From Rattus norvegicus (lineage: Eukaryota > Chordata > Mammalia > Rodentia > Muridae): a stretch of 64,000 nt of DNA. Location of the stretch: positions 50,151,335 to 50,215,334 of the forward strand of contig NC_086032.1 of assembly GCF_036323735.1 (NCBI RefSeq), in the 5' to 3' direction. This document shows, piece after piece, positions 49,908 through 62,098 of the stretch. Numbering within the stretch: position 1 is the stretch's first letter; every line of letters begins with the position of its first letter. The position numbers and the translations under genes were made by a program. The notes beneath the pieces are model-generated. The model was not told where the DNA came from. It worked only from the letters and a program-made list of their open reading frames with translations, and ran no database searches.

Positions 49908-52124
49908 GTGAATTCAGTTAGTTCCTAGTGGCCTGCTCTTGTAATATGTGTACTTTTCAAGATTTATAAAAATTTGGTGAGCCGAATCTGAGTAACATGG
50001 TGAATTCGGTTAGTTCCCAATAGGCGGCAGTAGTAATAAGTGGACTGTTCGGGATATAGAAAAATTTTCACGAATGGATCAAAATTTCTAGGCGAATTCA
50101 GTGAGTTCCCAATGGGACATGCTTGTATGAGTTTGCTTTTCAATATCGAGCAACATTTTAAGGAACGGAATCCAAGTATCATTGCGAATTGTGTAGGTTC
50201 CCAATAGGATTCGCATGTAATAAGCTTGTTATTCAAGATAGAGCAACGTTTTAACGAACTGAAACACTGTTTCTTTGTGAATTCAGTTAGTTCCTAGTAG
50301 CCTGCTCTTGTAATATGTGTACTTTTCAAGATTTATAAAAATTTGGTGAGCCGAATCTGAGTAACATGGTGAATTCGGTTAGTTCCCAATAGGCCGCAGT
50401 AGTAATAAGTGGACTGTTCGGGATATAGAAAAATTTTCACGAATGGAATCAAAATTTCTAGAGAATTCAGTGAGTTCCCAATGGGACATGCTTGTATGAG
50501 TTTGCTTTTCAATATCGAGCAACATTTTAAGGAACGGAATCCAAGTATGATTGCGAATTGAGTAGGTTCCCAATAGGATTCGCATGTAATAAGCTTGTTA
50601 TTCAAGATAGAGCAACGTTTTAACGAACTGAAACACTGTTTCTTTGTGAATTCAGTTAGTTCCTAGTAGCCTGCTCTTGTAATATGTGTACTTTTAAAGA
50701 TTTATAAAAATTTGGTGAGCCGAATCTGAGTAACATGGTGAACTCGGTTAGTTCCCAATAGGCGGCAGTAGTAATAAGTGGACTGTTCGGGATATAGAAA
50801 AATTTTCACGAATGGAATCAAAATTTCTAGGCGAATTCAGTGAGTTCCCAATGGGACATGCTTGTATGAGTTTGCTTTTCAATATCGAGCAACATTTTAA
50901 GGAATGGAATCCAAGTATCATTGCGAATTGAGTAGGTTCCCAGTAGGATTCGCATGTAATGAGCTTGTTATTCAAGATAGAGCAACGTTTTAACGAACTG
51001 AAACACTGTTTCTTGGTGAATTCAGTTAGTTCCTAGTAGCCTGCTCTTGTAATATGTGTACTTTTCGAGATTTATAAAACTTTGGTGGGCCGAATCTGAG
51101 TAACATGGTGAATTCGGTTAGTTCCCAATAGGCGGCAGTAGTAATAAGTGGACTGTTTTGGATATAGAAAAATTTTCACGAATGGAATCAAAATTTCTAG
51201 GCGAATTCAATTAGTTCCCAATGGTACATGCTTGTATGAGTTTGCTTTTCAATATCGAGCAACATTTTAAGGAACGGAATCCAAGTATCATGGCGAATTG
51301 AGTAGGTTCCCAATAGGATTCGCATGTAATAAGCTTGTTATTCAAGATAGATCAACGTTTTAACGAACTGAAACACTGTTTCTTTGTGAATTCAGTTAGT
51401 TCCTAGTAGCCTGCTCTTGTAATATGTGTACTTTTCAAGATTTATAAAAATTTGGTGAGCCGAATCTGAGCAACATTGTGAATTCGGTTAGTTCCCAATA
51501 GGCGGCAGTAGTAATAAGTGGACTGTTTTGGATATAGAAAAATTTTCACGAATGGAATCAAAATTTCTAGGCGAATTCAGTGAGTTCCCAATGGGACATG
51601 CTTGTATGAGTTTGCTTTTCAATATCGAGCAACATTTTAAGGAACGGAATCCAAGTATCATGGTGAATTAGTAGGTTCCCAATAGGATTCGCATGTAATA
51701 AGCTTGTTATTCAAGATAGAGCAACGTTTTAACGAACTGAAACACTGTTTCTTTGTGAATTCAGTTAGTTCCTAGTAGCCTGCTCTTGTAATATGTGTAC
51801 TTTTCAAGATTTATAAAAATTTGGTGAGCCGAATATGAGTAACATGGTGAATTCGGTTAGTTCCCAATAGGCGGCAGTAGTAATAAGTGGATTGTTCGGG
51901 ATATAGAAAAATTTTCACGAATGGAATCAAAATTTTTAGGCGAGTTCAGTGAGTTCCCAATGGGACATGCTTGTATGAGATTGCTTTTCAATATCGAGCA
52001 ACATTTTAAGGAACGGAATCCAAGTATCATTGCGAAATGAGTAGGTTCCCAATAGGGTTCGCATGTAATAAGCTTGTTATTCAAGATAGAGCAACGTTTT
52101 AACGAACTGAAACACTGTTTCTTT
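49908..52124 (+). repeat. Six-monomer block V-W-X-c-c-N, copy 2
   Basis: Monomers start at 49908, 50277, 50646, 51015, 51385 and 51755, each 13296 bp (or within a base or two) right of its partner in 36612-38828. Shared rare changes are agtatgattg in W, aatgagcttg in X, gaattcaattagttccc, gtgaattagtagg, gaatatgagtaac and gagattgc. Private changes are cccagtagg in X, ggtacatgc and agatagatcaacg in the fourth, gagcaacattg in the fifth, and gcgaaatgag in N. Confidence 0.86.
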
Positions 52125-53230
52125 GTGAATTCAGTTAGTTCCTAGTAGCCTGCTCTTGTAATATGTGTAATTTTAGAGATTTTTAAAAGTTTGGTTAGCC
52201 GAATCTTAGTAACATGGTGAATTCGGTTAGTTCCCAATAGGCCGCAGTAGTAATAAGTGGACTTTTCGGGATATAGAAAATTTTCACGAATGGAATGAAA
52301 ATTTCTAGGCGAATTCAGTGAGTTCCCAATGGGACATGCTTGTATGAGTTTGCCTTTCAATATCGAGCAACATTTTAAGGAACGGAATCCAAGTATCATT
52401 GCGAATTGAGTAGGTTCCCAATAGGATTCGCATGTAATAAGCTTGTTATTCAAGATAGAGCAACGTTTTAACGAACTGAAACACTGTTTCTTTGTGATCA
52501 GTTAGTTCCTAGTAGCCTGCTCTTGTAATATGTGTACTTTTAACGATTTATAAAAATTTGGTGAGCCGAATCTGAGTAACATGGTGAATTCGGTTAGTTC
52601 CCAATAGGCGGCAGTAGTAATAAGTGGATTGTTCGGGATATAGAAAAATTTTCACGAATGGAATCAAAATTTTTAGGCGAGTTCAGTGAGTTCCCAATGG
52701 GACATGCTTGTATGAGATTGCTTTTCAATATCGAGCAACATTTTAAGGAACGGAATCCAAGTATCATTGCGAATTGAGTAGGTTCCCAATAGGGTTCGCA
52801 TGTAATAAGCTTGTTATTCAAGATAGAGCAACGTTTTAACGAACTGAAACACTGTTTCTTTGTGAATTCAGTTAGTTCCTAGTAGCCAGCTCTTGTAATA
52901 TGTGTAATTTTAGAGATTTTTAAAAGTTTGGTTAGCCGAATCTTAGTAACATGGTGAATTCGGTTAGTTCCCAATAGGCCGCAGTAGTAATAAGTGGACT
53001 TTTCGGGATATAGAAAATTTTCACGAATGGAATCAAAATTTCTAGGCGAATTCAGTGAGTTCCCAATGGGACATGCTTGTATGAGTTTGCCTTTCAATAT
53101 CGAGCAACATTTTAAGGAACGGAATCCAAGTATCATTGCGAATTGAGTAGGTTCCCAATAGGATTCGCATGTAATAAGCTTGTTATTCAAGATAGAGCAA
53201 CGTTTTAACGAACTGAAACACTGTTTCTTT
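51755..53230 (+). repeat. N plus H-like dimer, two tandem copies
   Basis: Dimer one is 51755-52493 (N at 51755, H-like at 52125) and dimer two is 52494-53230 (52494, 52862). Both N copies have tttttaggcgagttcag and gagattgc. Both H-like copies have gtgtaattttagag and tttgcctttcaat. The second N starts with the BclI-type GTGATCAG and the first with GTGAATTCAG. The first dimer overlaps the end of the block before it. Confidence 0.85.
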
Positions 53231-55813
53231 GTGATCAGTTAGTTCCTAGTAGCCTGCTCTTGTAATATGTGTACTTTTAACGATTTATAAAACTTTGGTG
53301 GGCCGAATCTGAGTAACATGGTGAATTCGGTTAGTTCCCAATAGGCGGCAGTAGTAATAAGTGACTGTTTTGGATATAGAAAAATTTTCACGAATGGAAT
53401 CAAAATTTCTAGGCGAATTCAGTGAGTTCCCAATGGGACATGCTTGTATGAGTTTGCTTTTCAATATCGAGCAACATTTTAAGGAACGGAATCCAAGTAT
53501 CATTGCGAATTGAGTAGGTTCCCAATAGGATTCGCATGTAATAAGCTTGTTATTCAAGATAGAGCAACGTTTTAACGAACTGAAACGCTGTTTCTTTGTG
53601 AATTCAGTTAGTTCCTAGTGGCCTGCTCTTGTAATATGTGTACTTTTCAAGATTTATAAAAATTTGGTGAGCCGAATCTGAGTAACATGGTGAATTCGGT
53701 TAGTTCCCAATAGGCGGCAGTAGTAATAAGTGGACTGTTCGGGATATAGAAAAATTTTCACGACGGATCAAAATTTCTAGGCGAATTTAAAGAGTTCCCA
53801 ATGGGACATGCTTGTATGAGTTTGCTTTTCAATATCGAGCAACATTTTAAGGAACGGAATCCAAGTATCATTGCGAATTGAGTAGGTTCCCAATAAGATT
53901 CGCATGTAATAAGCTTGTTATTCAAGATAGAGCAACGTTTTAACGAACTGAAACACTGTTTCTTTGTGAATTCAGTTAGTTCCTAGTAGCCTGCTCTTGT
54001 AATATGTGTACTTTTCAAGATTTATAAAAATTTGGTGAGCCGAATCTGAGTAACATGGTGAATTCGGTTAGTTCCAAATAGGCCGCAGTAGTAATAAGTG
54101 GACTGTTCGGGATATAGAAAAATATTCACGAATGGAATCAAAATTTCTAGGCGAATTCAGTGAGTTCCCATTGGGACATGCTTGTATGAGTTTGCTTTTC
54201 AATATTGAGCAACATTTAAAGGAACGGAATCCAAGTATCATTGCGAATTGAGTAGGTTCCCAATAGGATTCGCATGTAATAAGCTTGTTATTCAAGATAG
54301 AGCAACGTTTTAACGAACTGAAACACTGTTTCTTTGTGAATTCAGTTAGTTCCTAGTAGCCTGCTCTTGTAATATGTGTACTTTTCAAGATTTATAAAAA
54401 TTTGGTGAGCCGAATCTGAGTAACATTGTGAATTCGGTTAGTTCCCAATAGGCGGCAGTAGTAATAGGTGGACAGTTTTGGATATAGAAACATTTTCACG
54501 AATGGAATCAAAATTTCTAGGCGAATTCTGTGAGTTCCCAATGGGACATGCTTGTATGAGTTTGCTTTTCAATATCGAGCAACATTTTAAGGAACGGAAT
54601 CTATGTATCATGGTGAATTGATTAGGTTCTCAATAGGATTCGCATGTAATAAGCTTGTTATTCAAGATAGAGCAACGTTTTAACGAACTGAAACACTGTT
54701 TCTTGGTGAATTAAGTTAGTTCCTAGTAGCCTGCTCTTGTAATATGTGTACTTTTCAAGATTTATAAAAATTTGGTGAGCCGAATCTGAGTAACATTGTG
54801 AACTCGGTTAGTTCCCAATAGGCCGCAGTAGTAATAAGTGGACTATTCGGGATATAGAAAATTTTCACGAAAGCAATCAAAATTTCTAGGCGAATTCAGT
54901 GAGATCCCAATGGGACATGCTTGTATGAGTTTGCTTTTCAATATCGAGCAACATTTTATGGAACGGAATCCAAGTATAATGCTGAATTGAGTAGGTTACC
55001 AATAGGATTCGCATGTAATAAGCTTGTTATTCAAGATAGAGCAACGTTTTAACGAACTGAAACACTGTTTCTTTGTGAATTCAGTTAGTTCCTAGTAGCC
55101 TGCTCTTGTAATATGTGTACTTTTAAAGATTTATAAAAATTTGGTGAGCCGAATCTGAGTAACATGGTGAATTCGGTTAGTTCCCAATAGGCTGCAGTAG
55201 TAATAAGTGGACTGTTCGGGTTATAGAAAAATTTTCACTAATGGAATCAAAATTTCTAGGCGAATTCAGTGAGTTCCCAATGGGCATGCTTGTATGATTT
55301 TGCTTTTCATTATCGAGCAACATTTTAAGGAACGGAATCCAAGTATCATGGTGAATTGAGTAGGTTCCCAATAGGATTCGCATGTAATAAGCTTGTTATT
55401 CAAGATAGAGCAACGTTTTAACGAACTGAAACACTGTTTCTTGGTGAATTCAGTTAGTTCCTAGTATCCTGCTCTTGTAATATGTGTACTTTTCAAGATT
55501 TATAAAAATTTGGTGAGCCGAATCTGAGTAACCTGGTGAATTGGGTTTTTTCCTAATAGGCGGCAGTAGTAATAAGTGGACTGTTCGGGATATAGAAAAA
55601 TTTTCACGAATGGAATCAAAATTTCTAGGCGAATTCAGTGAGTTCCCAATGGGACATGCTTGTATGAGTTTGCTTTTCAATATCGAGCAACATTTTAAGG
55701 AACGGAATCCAAGTATCATGGTGAATTGAGTAGGTTCCCAATAGGATTCGCATGTAATAAGCTTGTTATTCAAGATAGAGCAATGTTTTAACGAACTGAA
55801 ACACTGTTTCTTT
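53231..55813 (+). repeat. Seven monomers, right member of the long duplication
   Basis: Monomers start at 53231, 53598, 53966, 54336, 54706, 55075 and 55444. They match 46217 to 49168 with the copy at 48063 missing. The 53231 copy begins like the one at 45849 (GTGATCAG, ttttaacgattta) and continues like the one at 46217 (aactttggtgggcc, aagtgactgttttgg), so it is a fusion. Private changes include gaaacattttcac, ggttctcaatagg, gagatcccaatgg and gaattgggttttttcc at 55538-55553. Confidence 0.86.
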
Positions 55814-56922
55814 GTGAATTCATTTAGTTCCTAGTAGCCTGCTCTTGTAATATGTGTACTTTTCAAGATTTATAAAAATTTGGTGAGCCGAATCTGAGTA
55901 ACATGGTGAATTCGGTTAGTTCGCAATAGGCCGCAGTAGTAATAAGTGGACTGTTCGGGATATAGAAAAATTTTCACGAATGGAATCAAAATTTCTAGGC
56001 GAATTCAGTGAGTTCCCAATGGGACATGCTTTTATGAGTTTGCTTTTCAATATTGAGCAACATTTTAAGGAACGGAATCCAAGTATCATTGCGAATTGAG
56101 TAGGTTCCCAATAGGATTCGCATGTAATAAGCTTGTTATTCAAGATAGAGCAACGTTTTAACGAACTGAAACACTGTTTCTTTGTGAATTCAGTTACTTC
56201 CTAGTAGCCTGCTCTTGTAATATGTGTACTTTTCAAGATTTATAAAAATTTGGTGAGCCGAATCTGAGTAACATTGTGAATTCGGTTAGTTCCCAATAGG
56301 CGGCAGTAGTAATAGGTGGACTGTTTTGGATATAGAAAAAATTTCACGAATGGAATCAAAATTTCTAGGCTAATTCAGTGAGTTCCCAATGGGACATGCT
56401 TTTATGAGTTTGCTTTTCAATATTGAGCAACATTTTAAGGAACGGAATCCAAGTATCATTGCGAATTGAGTAGGTTCCCAATAGGATTCGCATGTAATAA
56501 GCTTGTTATTCAAGATAGAGCAACGTTTTGACGAACTGAAACACTGTTTCTTTGTGAATTCAGTTAGTTCCTAGTAGCCTGCTCTTGTAATATGTGTACT
56601 TTTAAAGATTTATAAAAATTTGGTGAGCCGAATCTGAGTAACATGGTGAACTCGGTTAGATCCCAATAGGCCGCAGTAGTAATAAGTGGACTGTTCGGGA
56701 TATAGAAATTTTTCACGAATGGAATCAAAATTTCGAGGCGAATTCAGTGAGTTCCCAATGGGACATGCTTGTATGAGTTTGCTTTTCAATATCGAGCAAC
56801 ATTTTAAGGAACGGAATCCAAGTATAATGCTGAATTGAGTAGGTTACCAATAGGATTCGCATGTAATAAGCTTGTTATTCAAGATAGAGCAATGTTTTAA
56901 CGAACTGAAACACTGTTTCTTT
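55814..56922 (+). repeat. Three divergent monomers
   Basis: Monomers start at 55814, 56184 and 56554. The first two share gcttttatgagtttg and caatattgagc in quarter C although their B quarters are of different types, which suggests a converted tract. The third has gaaatttttcacg, tttcgaggcg, gtataatgctgaattgag and gagcaatg. Confidence 0.8.
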
Positions 56923-58770
56923 GTGAATTCATTTAGTTCCCAGTAGCCTGCTCTTGTAATATGTGTACTTTTAAAGATTTATAAAAATTTGGTGAGCCGA
57001 ATCTGAGTAACATGGTGAATTCGGTTAGTTCCCAATAGGCTGCAGTAGTAATGAGTGGACTGTTCGGGTTATAGAAAAATTTTCACGAATGGAATCAAAA
57101 TTTCTAGGCGAATTCAGTGAGTTCCCAATGGGCATGCTTGTATGATTTTGCTTTTCAATAACGAGCAACATTATAAGGAACGGACTCTAAGTATCATGGT
57201 GAATTGAATAGGTTCCCAATAGGATTCGCATGTAATAAGCTTGTTATTCAAGATAGAGCAACGTTTTAACGAACTGAAACACTGTTTCTTGGTGAATTCA
57301 GTTAGTTCCTAGTAGCCTGCTCTTGTAATATGTGTACTTTTCAAGATTTATAAAAATTTGGTGAGCCGAATCTGAGTAACCTGGTGAATTCGGTTAGTTC
57401 CTAATAGGCGGCAGTAGTAATAAGTGGACTGTTCGGGATATAGAAAATTTTTCACGAATGGAATCAAAATTTCTAGGCGAATTCAGTGAGTTCCCAATGG
57501 GACATGCTTGTATGAGTTTGCTTTTCAATATCGAGCAACATTTTAAGGCACGGAATCCAAGTATCATGGTGAACTGAGTAGGTTCCCAATAGGATTCGCA
57601 TGTAATAAGCTTGTTATTCAAGATAGAGCAATGTTTTAACGAACTGAAACACTGTTTCTTTGTGAATTCAGTTAGTTCCTAGTAGCCTGCTCTTGTAATA
57701 TGTGTACTTTTCAAGATTTATAAAAATTTGGTGAGCCGAATCTGAGTAACATGGTGAATTCGGTTAGCTCCCAATAGGCCGCAGTAGTAATAAGTGGACT
57801 GTTCGGGATATAGAAAAATTTTCACGAATGGAATCAAAATTTCTAGGCGAATTCTGTGAGTTCCCAATGGGACATGCTTGTATGAGTTTGCTTTTCAATA
57901 TCGAGCAACATTTTAAGGAACGGAATCCAAGTATCATGGTGAATTGAGTAGGTTCCCAATAGGATTCGCATGTAATAAGCTCGTTATTCAAGATAGAGCA
58001 ACGTTTTAACGAACTGAAACACTGTTTCTTTGTGAATTCAGTTACTTCCTAGTAGCCTGCTCTTGTAAATGTGTACTTTTCAAGATTTATAAAAATTTGG
58101 TGAGCCGAATCTGAGTAACATGGTGAATTCGGTTAGTTCCCAATAGGCGGCAGTAGTAATAAGTGGATTGTTCGGGACATAGAAAAATTTTCACGAATAG
58201 AATCAAAATTTTTAGGCGAATTCAGTGAGTTCCCAATGGGACATGCTTGTATGAGTTTGCTTTTCAATATCGAGCAACATTTTAAGGAACGGAATCCAAG
58301 TATCATTGCGAATTGAGTAGGTTCCCAATAGGGTTCGCATGTAATAAGCTTGTTATTCAAGATAGAGCAACGTTTTAACGAACTGAAACACTGTTTCTTT
58401 GTGAATTCAGTTAGTTCCTAGTAGCCTGCTCTTGTAATATGTGTACTTTTAAAGATTTATAAAAATTTGGTGAGCCGAATCTGAGTAACATGGTGAATTC
58501 GGTAAGTTCCCAATAGGCCGCAGTAGTAATAAGTGGACTGTTCGGGATATAGAAAAATTTTCACTAATGGAATCAAAATTTCTAGGCGAATTCAGTGAGT
58601 TCCCAATGGGACATGCTTGTATGAGTTTGCTTTTCAATATCGAGCAACATTTTAAGGAACGGAATCCAAGTGTCATTGCGAATTGAGTAGGTTCCCAATA
58701 GGATTCGCATGTAATAAGCTTGTTATTCAAGATAGAGCAACGTTTTAACGAACTGAAACACTGTTTCTTT
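56923..58770 (+). repeat. Right-hand pentamer, copy 1 (1848 bp)
   Basis: Monomers start at 56923 (PstI type: aggctgcag, cgggttatag, gggcatgc, acattataagg), 57292 (tcctaataggcg, aaggcacgg), 57662 (ttagctccc), 58032 (gggacatag, cgaatagaatc) and 58401 (tcactaatgg). Private to this copy are caataacgagc, gaattctgtgag, agctcgttattc, gttacttcc with tgtaaatgtg, and cggtaagttccc. Confidence 0.88.
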
Positions 58771-60249
58771 GTGAATTCAGTTAGTTCCTAGTAGCCTGCT
58801 CTTGTAATATGTGTACTTTTCAAGATTTATAAAAATTTGGTGAGCCGAATCTGAGTAACATTGTGAATTCGGTTAGTTCCCAATAGGCGGCAGTAGTAAT
58901 AGGTGGACTGTTTTGGATATCGAAAAATTTTCACGAATGGAATCAAAATTTCTAGGCGAATTCTGTGAGTTCCCAATGGGACATGCTTGTATGAGTTTGC
59001 TTTTCAATATCGAGCAACATTTTAAGGAACGGAATCCAAGTATCCTGGTGAATTGAGTATGTTCCCAATAGGATTCGCATGTAATAAGCTTGTTATTCAA
59101 GATAGAGCAACGTTTTAACGAACTGAAACACTGTTTCTTTGTGAATTCAGTTAGTTCCTAGTAGCCTGCTCTTGCAATATGTGTACTTTTCAAGATTTTT
59201 AAAAGTTTGGTTAGCCGAATCTGAGTAACATGGTGAATTCGTTTAGTTCCAAATAGGTCACAGTAGTAATAAGTGGACTGTTCGGGATATAGAAAAATTT
59301 TCACGAATGGAATCAAAATTTCTAGGCGAATTCAGTGAGTTCCCAAGGGACATGCTTGTATGAGTTTGCTTTTCAATATCGAGCAACATTTTAAGGAACC
59401 GAATCCAAGTATCATGGTGAATTGAGTAGGTTCCCAATAGGATTCGCATGTAATAAGCTTGTTATTCAAGATAGAGCAACGTTTTAACGAACTGAAACAC
59501 TGTTTCTTGGTGAATTAAGTTAGTTCCTAGTAGCCTGCTCTTGTAATATGTGTACTTTTCAAGATTTATAAAAATTTGGTGAGCCGAATCTGAGTAACCT
59601 GGTGAATTCGGTTAGTTCCTAATAAGCGGCAGTAGTAATAAGTGGATTGTTCGGGATATAGAAAAATTTTCACTAATGGAATCAAAATTTCTAGGCGAAT
59701 TCACTGAATACCCAATGGGACATGCTTGTATGAGTTTGCTTTTCAATATCGAGCAACATTTTAAGGAACGGAATCCAAGTATCATGGTGAACTGACTAGG
59801 TTCCCAATAGGATTCGCATGTAATAAGCTTGTTATTCAAGATAGAGCAACGTTTTAACGAACTGAAACACTGTTTCTTTGTGAATTCAGTTAGTTCCTAG
59901 TAGCCTGCTCTTGTAATATGTGTACTTTTCAAGATTTATAAAAATTTGGTGAGCCGAATCTGAGTAACATTGTGAATTCGGTTAGTTCCCAATAGGCGGC
60001 AGTAGTAATAGGTGGACTGTTTTGGATATCGAAAAATTTTCACGAATGGAATCAAAATTTCTAGGCGAATTCTGTGAGTTCCCAATGGGACATGCTTGTA
60101 TGAGTTTGCTTTTCAATATCGAGCAACATTTTAAGGAACGGAATCCAAGTATAATGCTGAATTGAGTAGGTTACCAATAGGATTCGCATGTAATAAGCTT
60201 GTTATTCAAGATAGAGCAATGTTTTAACGAACTGAAACACTGTTTCTTT
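58771..60249 (+). repeat. Four monomers between pentamer copies
   Basis: Monomers start at 58771, 59141, 59510 and 59880. The first and last both have ttttggatatcg, which makes an EcoRV site (GATATC), and gaattctgtgag. The second is T-like (cccaagggacatg, ggaaccg) with aataggtcacag. The third has aataagcggc and gaatacccaatgg. The fourth has the front of 58771 and the back of 56554 (gtataatgctgaattgag, gagcaatg), so it is a fusion. Confidence 0.85.
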
Positions 60250-62098
60250 GTGAATTCATTTAGTTCCTAGTAGCCTGCTCTTGTAATATGTGTACTTTTA
60301 AAGATTTATAAAAATTTGGTGAGCCGAATCTGAGTAACATGGTGAATTCGGTTAGTTCCCAATAGGCTGCAGTAGTAATAAGTGGACTGTTCGGGTTATA
60401 GAAAAATTTTCACGAATGGAATCAAAATTTCTAGGCGAATTCAGTGAGTTCCCAATGGGCATGCTTGTATGATTTTGCTTTTCAATATCGAGCAACATTA
60501 TAAGGAACGGACTCTAAGTATCATGGTGAATTGAATAGGTTCCCAATAGGATTCGCATGTAATAAGCTTGTTATTCAAGATAGAGCAACGTTTTAACGAA
60601 CTGAAACACTGTTTCTTGGTGAATTCAGTTAGTTCCTAGTAGCCTGCTCTTGTAATATGTGTACTTTTCAAGATTTATAAAAATTTGGTGAGCCGAATCT
60701 GAGTAACCTGGTGAATTCGGTTAGTTCCTAATAGGCGGCAGTAGTAATAAGTGGACTGTTCGGGATATAGAAAATTTTTCACGAATGGAATCAAAATTTC
60801 TAGGCGAATTCAGTGAGTTCCCAATGGGACATGCTTGTATGAGTTTGCTTTTCAATATCGAGCAACATTTTAAGGCACGGAATCCAAGTATCATGGTGAA
60901 CTGAGTAGGTTCCCAATAGGATTCGCATGTAATAAGCTTGTTATTCAAGATAGAGCAATGTTTTAACGAACTGAAACACTGTTTCTTTGTGAATTCAGTT
61001 AGTTCCTAGTAGCCTGCTCTTGTAATATGTGTACTTTTCAAGATTTATAAAAATTTGGTGAGCCGAATCTGAGTAACATGGTGAATTCGGTTAGCTCCCA
61101 ATAGGCCGCAGTAGTAATAAGTGGACTGTTCGGGATATAGAAAAATTTTCACGAATGGAATCAAAATTTCTAGGCGAATTCAGTGAGTTCCCAATGGGAC
61201 ATGCTTGTATGAGTTTGCTTTTCAATATCGAGCAACATTTTAAGGAACGGAATCCAAGTATCATGGTGAATTGAGTAGGTTCCCAATAGGATTCGCATGT
61301 AATAAGCTTGTTATTCAAGATAGAGCAACGTTTTAACGAACTGAAACACTGTTTCTTTGTGAATTCAGTTAGTTCCTAGTAGCCTGCTCTTGTAATATGT
61401 GTACTTTTCAAGATTTATAAAAATTTGGTGAGCCGAATCTGAGTAACATGGTGAATTCGGTTAGTTCCCAATAGGCGGCAGTAGTAATAAGTGGATTGTT
61501 CGGGACATAGAAAAATTTTCACGAATAGAATCAAAATTTTTAGGCGAATTCAGTGAGTTCCCAATGGGACATGCTTGTATGAGTTTGCTTTTCAATATCG
61601 AGCAACATTTTAAGGAACGGAATCCAAGTATCATTGCGAATTGAGTAGGTTCCCAATAGGGTTCGCATGTAATAAGCTTGTTATTCAAGATAGAGCAACG
61701 TTTTAACGAACTGAAACACTGTTTCTTTGTGAATTCAGTTAGTTCCTAGTAGCCTGCTCTTGTAATATGTGTACTTTTAAAGATTTATAAAAATTTGGTG
61801 AGCCGAATCTGAGTAACATGGTGAATTCGGTTAGTTCCCAATAGGCCGCAGTAGTAATAAGTGGACTGTTCGGGATATAGAAAAATTTTCACTAATGGAA
61901 TCAAAATTTCTAGGCGAATTCAGTGAGTTCCCAATGGGACATGCTTGTATGAGTTTGCTTTTCAATATCGAGCAACATTTTAAGGAACGGAATCCAAGTA
62001 TCATTGCGAATTGAGTAGGTTCCCAATAGGATTCGCATGTAATAAGCTTGTTATTCAAGATAGAGCAACGTTTTAACGAACTGAAACACTGTTTCTTT
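60250..62098 (+). repeat. Right-hand pentamer, copy 2 (1849 bp)
   Basis: Monomers start at 60250, 60619, 60989, 61359 and 61729, in the same order as copy 1 and with the same marker in each. It lies 3327 bp right of copy 1, a distance of nine monomers. The first monomer keeps gaattcatttagttcc as in copy 1. Confidence 0.9.

Noticed and set aside
55541..55729. Plus-strand reading frame of 62 codons
   Set aside because: It exists in one monomer only, because private changes near 55540 (gaattgggttttttcc) remove a stop. The sequence is ordinary satellite.
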